Source: DTU053 sp012520115 (GTDB lineage Bacteria > Bacillota > Clostridia > Oscillospirales > Acutalibacteraceae). Taken from it: a stretch of 64,000 nt of DNA. Shown piece after piece: positions 25,088 through 33,951 of this stretch. The notes under the pieces were generated by a model. The model was not told the origin of the DNA. It made no database searches and was given only the letters and a program-made list of their open reading frames with translations. The stretch lies in assembly GCA_050953725.1 (NCBI GenBank), contig JBMNNB010000002.1, positions 1-64,000 on the forward strand, read 5' to 3'. The position numbers and the translations under genes were made by a program. How positions within the stretch are numbered: the stretch's first letter is position 1; the number at the start of each line of letters is the position of its first letter.

Positions 25088-26350
25088 TTACTGGACTCTG
25101 AGGGCTTCAATCGGCGGCATTTCGGCTGCCCGCTTTGCCGGGTACAGGCCGAAGAATATGCCGATTGCACTCGAAAAGCCGACGGCTATTAGCACCGTGG
25201 AGAATTTGACACTTAAAGGTACGTCCATAATCATCGATACCATTGCCGCAAGCCCCGTGCCGAGTGCAAGACCCAAAAGGCCGCCCGTAAGACAGATTAT
25301 TACCGCTTCGGTTAAAAACTGGAGCATTATTGTCTTGGTCTTTGCGCCAAGGGCCTTTCTGATGCCGATTTCCCGTGTTCGTTCCGTGACCGTGACGAGC
25401 ATTATATTCATAACGCCGATTCCGCCGACCACAAGGGAGATGGCTCCAACTGAAGCTATGAACAGCGTGAACACCGTAATGACCTTGTCAAGCAGGTCTA
25501 TAAAGGTGGCAAGGTTTGTGGCTGTGTAAATCTCCCTGTCCGAGTTGTTATGCCTTGCATAAAGAATGTTTACGGCTGCTTCTCCGATGCTTTCGAGCAG
25601 GCTGTCATCCCTCGACTTTAAATACAGGCTGTCGTACCTTTCGCCTGTGCCCAGAAGCGAGGTTGCAACCGTGGAGGGGATAAGCAGCATTGCTCCGCCC
25701 ATGGCCTGGCCGCTCTCCATATAGGGCTGCATCTGCTCGAACATCTCCTGTGCGTCGCCGCCCATTGCGCTCATAAAGCTCATGACGCCTATTATCTTAA
25801 AGGATACGGTCTTGCCCTCGAAGGTATAATCAATGCTCTCGCCGACCACATTCTCCTTGCCGTAGAGCATATATGCGCTGCCTGCGTCTATGACCGCAAC
25901 ATTCCTTCCGGCAAGGTACTCCTGATAGTTAAACAGCCTGCCGTGGACGCAGCTTTGCCCTAAAATGGCCTCAATATCCACATTTGTGCCGATTCCCATG
26001 CCTATGCCCGACTTTTCACCCGCCTGAATGGCACCTATGCTCATTACCACGGGAGAGATGTAATCCACATCATCAAGGTTGTTCTTTATGGCCTTGATGT
26101 CCTCTTCGGTTATATAGTCGCTGACGGTCGCCTTGTTTCTGTTGACGACGACGCTGATTGCGGTTGAGCCGCCCATTTCCTTTATCATGTTGACTATATA
26201 ATCACGTCCGCCGGTACCTATTGTAATTACCGCAATGACAGAGCCTACTCCGATAATAATACCGAGCATTGTCAGCAAAGACCTTAACAGGTTAGTCTTT
26301 ATGCTGATAAAGGCTATTTTAATGTTTTCACGAATGTTCAAGCTAAACAC
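25088..26350 (-). CDS. ABC transporter permease, MacB/FtsX type
   Basis: The 420-residue protein has the MacB plan: a first membrane helix (LRSLLTMLGIIIGVGSVIAV), a large extracytoplasmic domain (about 50-280), and three C-terminal FtsX helices with the signature ERTREIGIRKALGAK. It has no ATPase domain of its own. The start is GTG 26350 or, with better spacing from GGAAGG, TTG 26341. It follows the adaptor gene by 30 bp; the two form an export complex, perhaps with the ATPase at 36013-36696. Confidence 0.92.
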   Translation of the reverse strand: MFSLNIRENIKIAFISIKTNLLRSLLTMLGIIIGVGSVIAVITIGTGGRDYIVNMIKEMGGSTAISVVVNRNKATVSDYITEEDIKAIKNNLDDVDYISPVVMSIGAIQAGEKSGIGMGIGTNVDIEAILGQSCVHGRLFNYQEYLAGRNVAVIDAGSAYMLYGKENVVGESIDYTFEGKTVSFKIIGVMSFMSAMGGDAQEMFEQMQPYMESGQAMGGAMLLIPSTVATSLLGTGERYDSLYLKSRDDSLLESIGEAAVNILYARHNNSDREIYTATNLATFIDLLDKVITVFTLFIASVGAISLVVGGIGVMNIMLVTVTERTREIGIRKALGAKTKTIMLQFLTEAVIICLTGGLLGLALGTGLAAMVSMIMDVPLSVKFSTVLIAVGFSSAIGIFFGLYPAKRAAEMPPIEALRVQ

Positions 26351-26380
26351 ACCTTCCGCACCGAATCAGGTTCAACTGCT

Positions 26381-28063
26381 TCAGTTCACAGTCTTTTCGC
26401 TGATTCTGACCTTCATGCCGTCCTTTAGGCTCTTTATGCTCTTTGAGCTGAAGGTTCTGACTATCTGCTCGCCCGGCTTTAAGCCCGATACTATCTCGTA
26501 CTTGGTTTCCTCAGAAAGACCTACCTCGACCTTTCTCTGATAGATTTTTTTGTCGTTCTCGTTATAGATATAGACGTATTTCTCGCCGTCGATGAGCTTC
26601 AGGGTGTCGACGGGAATGACTACTGCGTTTTCTACGTTCTTTGTATTTATCTTTATATTTGCGTTAAAGCCGCTGATAAGGTCTTCGCTCGGATTCTTTA
26701 TGGCAACCTTGGCCTCCACATAGCTGGAGGAGCCGCCCATGCCGCCGGTCAAGGAGCTTATGGCACTTCCTATGCCTGAGGTGCCTTCCTTTGCGGTTGC
26801 GCCGATGTAGGTGACCTCGCCGTCAAACTGTGAATCCATATAGCTTACAATTGCGGGCATGCCTACCTTTATGGATGCGGCGTCGTACATGCCTACCTGG
26901 AAGGTGGCAATGAACATATCGTAGTTTTCCACCACTATGCCCTTAATTTCGCCTGTGGAGCCGCCGGGGTTCATAAAGGAGGACAGAAGGGAGCTAATAT
27001 CCGCATTGCCGGAAAGCATATTCATAATAGTGTCTATATCGATTGTGGGAGTCTCGGCCTGCTGCTGTGCTGACTCTACCTTCTGACCCTTTACTATATT
27101 GACCTCGGACACCTTGCCGTTGCCCGTTGCGACAAAGCCGGAGTTAAGCTGCGTAAGTTTATCGTTGAGCTGGTTATACTCCTTCTCCGCCTTATCCTGA
27201 ACGGACTTAAAGCTGGACACATAGAGGTCGCCCGTCTGGAATTCGTATATGGCCTTTGCGGTCTTGAGCTGCATGAGCTGCGAGGCGTCGTCGAGCTGCT
27301 GATACTTGTCGCCGAGCAGCGAGGAAAGTCCGCCGGAGCCGAGTCCGCCGCCCTGAAGCATACCAATCATATCGTTAATCTGCTGAATGGAGCCGCCCAT
27401 GCTGATAAGGCTTGACAGCACCTGTGCTATCTGGCTTTCGCCGAAGAGCTTTGAAATTGCCTCCGCCACGGCTGAGGAATTACTTGAGGGGGCGGTCGTT
27501 TCGGAGTCTGAGCCGCTTGACTGGAGCTTTGCTTCAAGCTCCGCTATTTTTTCGTCTATGGTGGGCAGCTCGAGCTTTGCAAGGGCTGCGCTTCTGACTG
27601 CCTCCTCATAGGCCTGCTTTGCGGTTTCATATACGGCCTTTTTCTTCTGCACCTCAAGCTGAAGCTCCGTGGTATCAAAGCTTGCGAGTACATCTCCGGC
27701 CTTGATTGTATCGCCGACCTTCACATAGACGTCGTTTACCACAACGCCCGGATAGACGTTGAAGATGCTCTGACCTGAGGATTTAAGCAGTGCGGAGGTT
27801 TCATATACCTCCTGAACGGAGCCTATTTCCGCCTTGGCAAGGGTCACATAGACCTGCTTTGAGGAGATTTTCACGCCGATTACGCTGCTGAGAGAGATAA
27901 GCACGGCAAGTACGGCAGCCACGACTATGACTACCTTCTTGTTTATCTTTTTATTATTCTTGGGCTGCTTTGCCCTTTTTACTTTTCTCGGCTTTATTGT
28001 TTCATTGTCCGGGGCTATGCCTTCTGTTGCCCCCCTGTGCTTCTTTTTTGTTGAGAATTTCAT
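26381..28063 (-). CDS. MacA/HlyD-like efflux adaptor subunit
   Basis: The 560-residue membrane-anchored protein has a basic N-terminus, one membrane helix (about 32-55), a lipoyl-like biotinyl domain, a long coiled coil (about 120-320) interrupted by a Ser/Gly-rich insertion, and C-terminal beta-barrel and MP domains (VVIPVDTLKLIDGEKYVY). GGTGG lies 5 nt before ATG 28063; the 47-codon extension upstream reads through AT-rich non-coding sequence and is rejected. It partners with the permease downstream. Confidence 0.9.
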   Translation of the reverse strand: MKFSTKKKHRGATEGIAPDNETIKPRKVKRAKQPKNNKKINKKVVIVVAAVLAVLISLSSVIGVKISSKQVYVTLAKAEIGSVQEVYETSALLKSSGQSIFNVYPGVVVNDVYVKVGDTIKAGDVLASFDTTELQLEVQKKKAVYETAKQAYEEAVRSAALAKLELPTIDEKIAELEAKLQSSGSDSETTAPSSNSSAVAEAISKLFGESQIAQVLSSLISMGGSIQQINDMIGMLQGGGLGSGGLSSLLGDKYQQLDDASQLMQLKTAKAIYEFQTGDLYVSSFKSVQDKAEKEYNQLNDKLTQLNSGFVATGNGKVSEVNIVKGQKVESAQQQAETPTIDIDTIMNMLSGNADISSLLSSFMNPGGSTGEIKGIVVENYDMFIATFQVGMYDAASIKVGMPAIVSYMDSQFDGEVTYIGATAKEGTSGIGSAISSLTGGMGGSSSYVEAKVAIKNPSEDLISGFNANIKINTKNVENAVVIPVDTLKLIDGEKYVYIYNENDKKIYQRKVEVGLSEETKYEIVSGLKPGEQIVRTFSSKSIKSLKDGMKVRISEKTVN

Positions 28064-28325
28064 CTGATCCACCGCCAAAAACAGTTTCCTTTTTTCTAAT
28101 ATCGCATATTTGCCTGATTTATTCAATAAAAATTTAAAGTCTTGATTCTCGGCGAATGCCGAAAATAAGGCCTTTTTTGAATATACTCTCCAGAAATAAA
28201 GCATATAGCCCTATTGTGTTAATTTTCTGTAAATTCTAAGCACTTTCGGCGAACATAAGCCCTTGCCCGGCGGCATATAGATTTATAAGACAAGCGTCTG
28301 AAATTCATAGGGAAGGGGAAAACAA

Positions 28326-28871
28326 ATGCTAAAGAAATTAACTGCGCTGATTTTGACTGCGGCTATGATACTTACCCTTGCCGCCTGCTCTAAGTCTAAG
28401 AGAGTGGACTCACTGGAGCTTTCAAAGCGGCTTGAGAAAACAGACGGAGGCTTCGCCTTTCACAACCGTGACACCTATATTGTCGGGAACGAGCATGTGG
28501 TTTTTCTCGACATAATGCAGAATAACGATGCTCTGCTTAGCTTCGAGACGGACAGGAACAACTCTATAACAAGAATCAAGCTGACGATTGACGCTGAAGT
28601 CTGGGACAAGGCGAATGCGGCCAAAGCCTTCGGGGAATATGCAAAGGCGGTGCTGTCCGCATTTACGGGCTGCACCCTTAATGAAGCGCAGACACTTGCG
28701 GAAGGTATCGGGCTGTTTGACGAGAGCGCATACTTTGATATGCACGAGGTGCAAAGTGAGTATAACAGGTACACCCTGAGTCTTTATTCAAATCCCCTAT
28801 GCTCCGTGGCGGAGTTTGTCTACTCCCCCGCCCTCGATGAGGCACTCGAATCCACGGATGTTACGGGTTAA
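28326..28871 (+). CDS. Lipoprotein of unknown function
   Basis: The 181-residue protein has a lipoprotein signal ending at LAAC (Cys about residue 21) and a soluble domain with no motif that I recognise. AAGGGGAAAAC lies just before the ATG. It is divergent from the adaptor-permease operon, with a 262-bp region between, so the two may share regulation. Confidence 0.8.
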   Translation: MLKKLTALILTAAMILTLAACSKSKRVDSLELSKRLEKTDGGFAFHNRDTYIVGNEHVVFLDIMQNNDALLSFETDRNNSITRIKLTIDAEVWDKANAAKAFGEYAKAVLSAFTGCTLNEAQTLAEGIGLFDESAYFDMHEVQSEYNRYTLSLYSNPLCSVAEFVYSPALDEALESTDVTG

Positions 28872-29133
28872 GGCGGCGGGAATACTTAAAAATCAATAGA
28901 AAAGGCCGGAAACTGACGGCAGTTTGAAGGTGCGAATCTTGTCGAAACAGGCGGCTATAATTCGTGGTGACTTTTTGTATGAGTATGCTTCAAAAGGTTA
29001 TTCATACTTGGTTCATACTATCACAAAACCCCTGCAAAATCATACATTTTTGCTTGTCTGATTTGAATAATACCGCATAAATAAAAAAAGCAGTATGCAC
29101 AAATTTAACACAATCCCCAAAAATCTCTTGAAA
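28872..29133 (+). promoter_or_regulatory. Upstream region of the amphipathic peptide gene
   Basis: No gene is seen in this AT-rich stretch. It holds repeated CATACT/GTATG words: GTATGAGTATG near 28977, then two CATACT copies about 11 bp apart near 29005-29021, and single ones further right. These may be regulator sites. Confidence 0.35.
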
Positions 29134-29162
29134 TTGACCTGTCCAAATGATATATTTATTGT
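29134..29162 (+). promoter_or_regulatory. Promoter of the amphipathic peptide gene
   Basis: TTGACC (29134-29139), 17 bp, TATTGT (29157-29162); the leader is about 50 nt. Confidence 0.55.
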
Positions 29163-29220
29163 AGCGCTTCAGTAAGAGCATTTGCAGAGTAAAAGATTTT
29201 TATATTTTAAGGAGGCAACT

Positions 29221-29325
29221 ATGGATTTCATTCTTCAGTTCATTAACTTTATTAAGGACATCGTTAAGACAATTCAGGACTTCATTAAGAAGGCAAGAGG
29301 CGAAGAGGTAGAGGAAGAGGCATAA
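29221..29325 (+). CDS. 34-residue amphipathic peptide, PSM/delta-toxin-like
   Basis: The gene has a perfect AAGGAGG site 5 nt before the ATG, its own promoter, and a strong terminator 11 bp after the stop, all signs of a real, highly translated small gene. The peptide begins MDFILQFINFIKDIVKTIQD. Hydrophobic Phe, Ile, Leu and Val recur every three or four residues while Asp, Lys and Gln fill the other face, giving an amphipathic helix over residues 1-25; a short Glu-rich tail follows. It has no signal peptide. Staphylococcal phenol-soluble modulins share this plan and are agr-controlled; an agr locus lies 5 kb away. Sequence homology is not claimed. Confidence 0.75.
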   Translation: MDFILQFINFIKDIVKTIQDFIKKARGEEVEEEA

Positions 29326-29336
29326 GACTCAGACTC

Positions 29337-29366
29337 AAAGCGGAGGTTAAGGCCTCCGCTTTTTTC
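29337..29366 (+). terminator. Terminator of the amphipathic peptide gene
   Basis: AAAGCGGAGG and CCTCCGCTTT pair around TTAAGG and run into TTTTTT. Confidence 0.92.
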
Positions 29367-29391
29367 ATAAACTTATCGGAAGGTTGACAAA

Positions 29392-30675
29392 ATGGATTGC
29401 ATAAATTTCTCCAAGCAAATCCCCGTCCGCTTTGAGGCGGACATACTTGTGGCAGGCTCCGGAATGGCGGGCATTGCCGCCGCTTTAGCCGCCGCAATGG
29501 AGGGCATGAACGTAATTTTAGTCGAAAGATTCGGTGTGCTGGGCGGAAACGCAACCGCAGGCGGCGTTGCTAATTTCTGCGGCAATAATGTGGGACAGGG
29601 CTCAGTGCTGGAAATGGTTATGTCCGCTCTCGAGGAGTTCGGTGCGATAGCCCCGAGAGTTCCGGGCAAGGGCAGGGTCTTTGACCATGAGATACTTGCT
29701 GTGATACTGCCGGAGCTGCTTGTAAGGCAAAATGTTAAATTCCTGCTGCATACAAGCGTTGCGGATGTAATATTAAACGATAACCGCATTGAGGCGGCGA
29801 TAATCTACGGGCCTTCGGGACTTGAGGCAATAAGGGCCAAGCAGTTTATAGACTGCACCGGTGAGGGCGTGCTTGCCCGCTGTGCAGGCTTTTCGGTAAT
29901 GAAGGGCGGCAGCTCGAAATATCAGCTGCCCATGTCCCTTATGTACTTCGTGCGGCATGTCCCTGAAGGGGATGTGAAGTACATCCCAGAAGGCTGGTTT
30001 GAGAAAATCACCGATTCGGACAAGCTGCCTATGACAAGCGTCTGGCCCAACGGTCCCCGAAGCAATGCCATAAAAATCAAGGTGCCCATGTATGACTCGA
30101 CTGATACCGAGTCCCTTACAAATGCTGAGCTGAACGGACGCAGGAAGATGATGTCGGTGCTGGATTACCACCAGAGGCAGGAAAAGAGAAGCTGGATTCT
30201 GGACCACTGCTCTGCCGTTATCGGCATCAGGGAGGGCGTTCGCATTGAGGGCGACTATGTGCTGACCGTCGACGACCTGCGCAACACGACCCGCTTCCCT
30301 GACGTAATTGCCGTCGGCACATACTATCTTGACGGACACAAGCCCGACGACGACAAGCGGACATATATTCTGCCGCCGGAGACGATTAAGGTGCCGCCCT
30401 ATGACATACCCCTGCGCTGCCTTATAGCAAGGGACGGCGTTAATCTGATGATGGCTGGGCGCTGTCTGTCCGCAGACCAGCTGGCACTGTCCTCCGCAAG
30501 GGTCATGACCACCTGCTCGATGACGGGACAGGCTGCGGGCGTAACTGCTGCCTTAGCCGTAAAGCAGGGCGTGGATGTACGTCAGGTGGCTGTCGCTGAG
30601 GTGCAGGAAAACCTCAAAGCTTCAGGTGCGATACTTGACAGGGATGAGGTTGCGTCCTTCTACAAAAAAGAGTGA
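29392..30675 (+). CDS. FAD-dependent oxidoreductase
   Basis: The 427-residue flavoprotein has an N-terminal dinucleotide fold VAGSGMAGIAAALAAA (about residues 20-35) and the motif ERFGVLGGNATAGGVANF found in the FAD-dependent oxidoreductases of PF12831. The C-terminal ARVMTTCSMTGQAAGVTAAL also fits that family. The substrate is unknown; relatives sit in carbohydrate loci. GGAAGG precedes the ATG. It has its own terminator. Confidence 0.9.
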   Translation: MDCINFSKQIPVRFEADILVAGSGMAGIAAALAAAMEGMNVILVERFGVLGGNATAGGVANFCGNNVGQGSVLEMVMSALEEFGAIAPRVPGKGRVFDHEILAVILPELLVRQNVKFLLHTSVADVILNDNRIEAAIIYGPSGLEAIRAKQFIDCTGEGVLARCAGFSVMKGGSSKYQLPMSLMYFVRHVPEGDVKYIPEGWFEKITDSDKLPMTSVWPNGPRSNAIKIKVPMYDSTDTESLTNAELNGRRKMMSVLDYHQRQEKRSWILDHCSAVIGIREGVRIEGDYVLTVDDLRNTTRFPDVIAVGTYYLDGHKPDDDKRTYILPPETIKVPPYDIPLRCLIARDGVNLMMAGRCLSADQLALSSARVMTTCSMTGQAAGVTAALAVKQGVDVRQVAVAEVQENLKASGAILDRDEVASFYKKE

Positions 30676-30692
30676 TAGTTTTTCTTAGCTTT

Positions 30693-30717
30693 CCCCCTTA
30701 TTAAGGGGGATTTTTTT
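30693..30717 (+). terminator. Terminator of the FAD oxidoreductase gene
   Basis: CCCCCTT and AAGGGGG with an ATT loop, then seven T. Confidence 0.9.
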
Positions 30718-30721
30718 ATAT

Positions 30722-30747
30722 AAAAACAGCGGCCAATACAGCCGCTG
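30722..30747 (-). terminator. Terminator of the uracil-DNA glycosylase operon
   Basis: On the minus strand, CAGCGGC and GCCGCTG pair across seven bases, followed by TTTTTA. Confidence 0.85.
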
Positions 30748-30758
30748 CATTTTATGTG

Positions 30759-31328
30759 TTAAACTCTGATATTATTCTTTTCTATAAACTTTCTGATTTC
30801 AATAAAGTCCTGCAAAGCGGCTTCTTTGTTATTGGGATTTCTCAAAAGGGCGGCGGGGTGGAAGGTGCCCATAAATGCGGTGCTGCCCTTCATGACTATC
30901 TGTCCGTGCTGAGAGGTGACCTTATAATCCTGTGAAATCAGGCGGCAGGCTGCAATCCTGCCGAGGCAGACAACGAGCTTCGGCCTTATCAGTCTGAACT
31001 GCTCCCTTAGCCAGTCTATGCACTGCTCCTGCTCTTCGGGTTTCGGGTCCCTGTTCTCAGGCGGACGGCATTTGACTATGTTTGCTATGTATACGTTTTT
31101 GCTTCTGTCAAGGCCGATTGTGTTTAAGTATTTGTCGAGGAGCTTGCCGCCTCTGCCCACAAAGGGCTCTCCGGTCAGGTCCTCGTTTTCGCCGGGGCCT
31201 TCGCCCACGAACATTATTTCCGCCTTCGGGTTGCCCGTGCCGAAGACCACGTTCGTGCGGGTCGCACAAAGCTCGCATTTATTGCACTGCATGCAGTCGT
31301 TTATAAGCTGTTCAAATGATGTGTACAT
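30759..31328 (-). CDS. Family 4 uracil-DNA glycosylase
   Basis: The 189-residue repair enzyme removes uracil from DNA. It has the Fe-S cysteines of family 4 (Cys15 and Cys18, with Cys87 and Cys103 in the KCRPPENRDPKPEEQEQC block), the catalytic-loop sequence GEGPGENEDLTGEPFVGRGG, and GTFHPAALLRN. It lies 12 bp after the ATP-grasp gene as the last gene of the cluster. Confidence 0.95.
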   Translation of the reverse strand: MYTSFEQLINDCMQCNKCELCATRTNVVFGTGNPKAEIMFVGEGPGENEDLTGEPFVGRGGKLLDKYLNTIGLDRSKNVYIANIVKCRPPENRDPKPEEQEQCIDWLREQFRLIRPKLVVCLGRIAACRLISQDYKVTSQHGQIVMKGSTAFMGTFHPAALLRNPNNKEAALQDFIEIRKFIEKNNIRV

Positions 31329-31340
31329 TTTTACCTCGCT

Positions 31341-32702
31341 TCAGACTCTTTTCTTTCTTATTATCGTGGAGGCCACGTCGTTTTCGTCGTGCTCCGTGGA
31401 GATGATTTCCTTCTTTGACTGGCGGGAATAGAAGCCCGCAAGCTTGCCGCCGTACATATACATGCCCGTCAGGTTGCTGTACAGTTTGAATTCGGGGTGC
31501 TTCTTTTTGAAATCAATGTTGTATGAGGGGTAGGGCATGATGAATTCCTGAATTATATAGTCGCTGTTCTTGTGCTTATCAATAAGGCTTGCCCACTGCC
31601 CGTCGGTGAAGTGGATTCCCGCATAAACGCCCTTTGCGCCGTATGAGTCCTCAGGCTTTATTATCCATCTGTCTTTGGTGCTAAGGACATTAAGCTCATT
31701 AATATAGCGGTCGTTAAGCTTGACTGTTTTGGGGATGTGACTGTCTATATATTCCGCTTCTTCGGCTGTAAGGAACTGCTTTGTCCTGTCCATGTGAAGG
31801 ATGTAGAACAGAATCTTGTTATGAATAATCTGGGTGCAGAAGTCGCCTATAAGGCAGACCTTGTTCTGCTTTACCGCATTCAGAAAGGGCTGCACCTGAG
31901 CCTTGTTGTGCATTATGTCGGTGGTGACGGCTCGGCGGTAGATGGCGTCTACCTTCCTGCCTGTCGGTGAAATAAGGCTCTCGCCGTCAAAGGTGAAATT
32001 CCTTATCTCGCAGATTTCCGCTGAATACCCTGCTCTCTCAAAGGCCTTTTTAAACTCCGTGAATTCTTCTATTGAGCAGCCCTTTTCGAGAAAATCCGTG
32101 ATTGCGATATGGGGGTTGTCAACCTTAAGGGGGCTTGTATTGTAGATATCCATAAAGGTTTTAACCCATGAGTCGAAAAGCTCGAAGGAGTAGAACTCGT
32201 ATTCTTCGGTTAAATCCTTGTACGCTTGAGTCAGCTTCAGGGCGATATTAAGCTCTCTGTCCTCGTTCATGGAGCTGCTGCCGTCAGCGTTGAACTCGCA
32301 GTACTTAAAGGAGCGGTCCTCCTCATTCAAAAAGATGTCAAGGCGGCATATGGGCAGAAGGCAGTAATAGGGGGGCCTTTTCAGTATCAGCTCTTTAAGC
32401 TCACCGTCAAAGCCGAAAAGCTCCCTGTAATCCTCTTTTTCAAAATATTCCTGCATAACCTTGACAAGTATTCGGTACATCGTTTCGCTTTTTTCTTTCA
32501 GGTACGCCACATCCTCGTCGGTAAAGAGCTTGGGCATATAGAGGGAGTATATGGTCCTGCCCTTGTACTTGGCGGTGGAGGACTCGAGATAGTCCTGCGA
32601 AACCTTTGAGCTTCTAAGGTTCTCCTCAAACTTTTTCTCGATTATTTCCTTATATAAAAGGTTGATTTCCTTCATGTTCATAAAAACACTTCTTTCGGTC
32701 AT
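31341..32702 (-). CDS. ATP-grasp ligase, glutathionylspermidine-synthetase-like
   Basis: The 453-residue protein resembles circularly permuted ATP-grasp enzymes of the glutathionylspermidine synthetase group: YCEFNADGSSSMNEDREL (about residue 132-150) is the metal/substrate block, and RWIIKPEDSYGAKGVYAG and IIQEFIMPYPSYNID are nucleotide-binding elements near the C-terminus. Such enzymes join an acid to an amine. Its first ATG overlaps the stop of the glutamate-cysteine ligase-like gene by ATGA; ATG 32681, with a weak AGAAG site, is an alternative. The coupling suggests it acts on the gamma-glutamyl product of that enzyme. The exact substrate is unknown. Confidence 0.82.
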   Translation of the reverse strand: MTERSVFMNMKEINLLYKEIIEKKFEENLRSSKVSQDYLESSTAKYKGRTIYSLYMPKLFTDEDVAYLKEKSETMYRILVKVMQEYFEKEDYRELFGFDGELKELILKRPPYYCLLPICRLDIFLNEEDRSFKYCEFNADGSSSMNEDRELNIALKLTQAYKDLTEEYEFYSFELFDSWVKTFMDIYNTSPLKVDNPHIAITDFLEKGCSIEEFTEFKKAFERAGYSAEICEIRNFTFDGESLISPTGRKVDAIYRRAVTTDIMHNKAQVQPFLNAVKQNKVCLIGDFCTQIIHNKILFYILHMDRTKQFLTAEEAEYIDSHIPKTVKLNDRYINELNVLSTKDRWIIKPEDSYGAKGVYAGIHFTDGQWASLIDKHKNSDYIIQEFIMPYPSYNIDFKKKHPEFKLYSNLTGMYMYGGKLAGFYSRQSKKEIISTEHDENDVASTIIRKKRV

Positions 32703-33940
32703 GCTAAAGGCTTTACAAGCTCCCTCGGCAGGCGGTTCTCCTTAGTTATCAGCTCTTTCAGGGGGGCGAGATATGCCTTTTCTTCCATCTGTAAATTGCT
32801 GTCGGCGATTGCGAAAATGTCATTTATGATGTCGGACACCTTTTTGCCGAAGGTAAGAGCGTTCAGGCCGTCCTTCATAATATTGTTCTCCGCTGTTTTT
32901 ATCTCCTCGCCGTAGGCTATGTTAAGGGAATCGAGGTAGGATTCAATCGGGTCAATGTCAATGAAAAGTCCCTTTATCAGCGCAACATAGGACAGTGCAA
33001 GCTCAGGCGGCAGGCTGTCGGCATACCTGATTTCGAGGTAGGTTTTAAGCCTTACTGTCGGGAAGGACATTGAAAGGATATGCCTTATTTCTTCTGTTGT
33101 CGGCTCTTTGTCGGCATATAGCTCCTGTGCGCTCCGGGTCACATACTGCCCCTCTCCGAAGGGGACCACAAGGGGCGAGGCGGTGACAAAGTCCGCATAG
33201 GTATCAAAGGAGACATTCCTGCCCCTTACAAAGCCGCAGTAGTCAGTGCGGGCCGGGTCGACCTCACGCCAGATTTTTGTGCGAAGGATGTACTCGCTGT
33301 TGTCCGCTCCCTCAAAATACGGGGAATTGTCTGTTATCAGCGACAGGAAGGGTGCAAGGCGGCAGGCTATTTTATACTTTCTTATAAAATCCTCCTCAGA
33401 ATAGAAATCTATGGAGACCTGCGTGGCGGCGGTGCCCTTCATCATATTCTTGCCGAATCTGCCGGTAGCCCCGAAGTGGTTATACATATATTCATAGCGG
33501 TTCTTAGGGATAAGCGGCAGCTCGTCCACCTTTGAGACGGGGTGATAGCCGAGGCACACAAGCGCAAGTCCCCGCCTTTCTAAGACAGGGTCTATCAATT
33601 CTCTGAAATCCTTGTATACCCGCTCGATGTCGGCGATATCCGAGAAGGGGGCGATGCTTATTTCAAGCTGGGCTGCCGGTTCAAGACTTATTGTATAGTC
33701 CTTATTGCCTAAGCCTATTATGTGTCCCTTGCTGCGGGCGGACTGCTCGAAGTTCGGCGCTATTTCGTCCAAAATTGCGGCAACGCCGTTTTCGCCGAAA
33801 AAGGGAGCTGTTCTCAGGGTCTTTGAATCCACCACAAAGTGTTCCAGTTCAAGCCCTAAGGCAAGTTTTGCGTCCTTACTTTTAATGCCGCCCTCTATAT
33901 ATGCTTTAGCGGCGGCAATAACTTTGCTGTATTTATCCAT
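32699..33940 (-). CDS. Glutamate-cysteine ligase family (GCS2) enzyme
   Basis: The 413-residue protein resembles GCS2/EgtA-type gamma-glutamyl ligases: LALGLELEHFVVD near residue 27 holds the metal-binding Glu residues, and the SLEPAAQLEISIAPF and KGTAATQVSIDF strands follow. It should join the gamma-carboxylate of glutamate to an amine, probably cysteine. AAAAGG lies 7 nt before ATG 33940; TTG 33946 is too close to it. It starts 11 bp after the NYN gene and overlaps the ATP-grasp gene. Confidence 0.85.
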   Translation of the reverse strand: MDKYSKVIAAAKAYIEGGIKSKDAKLALGLELEHFVVDSKTLRTAPFFGENGVAAILDEIAPNFEQSARSKGHIIGLGNKDYTISLEPAAQLEISIAPFSDIADIERVYKDFRELIDPVLERRGLALVCLGYHPVSKVDELPLIPKNRYEYMYNHFGATGRFGKNMMKGTAATQVSIDFYSEEDFIRKYKIACRLAPFLSLITDNSPYFEGADNSEYILRTKIWREVDPARTDYCGFVRGRNVSFDTYADFVTASPLVVPFGEGQYVTRSAQELYADKEPTTEEIRHILSMSFPTVRLKTYLEIRYADSLPPELALSYVALIKGLFIDIDPIESYLDSLNIAYGEEIKTAENNIMKDGLNALTFGKKVSDIINDIFAIADSNLQMEEKAYLAPLKELITKENRLPRELVKPLA

Positions 33941-33951
33941 AATCAAACCTT

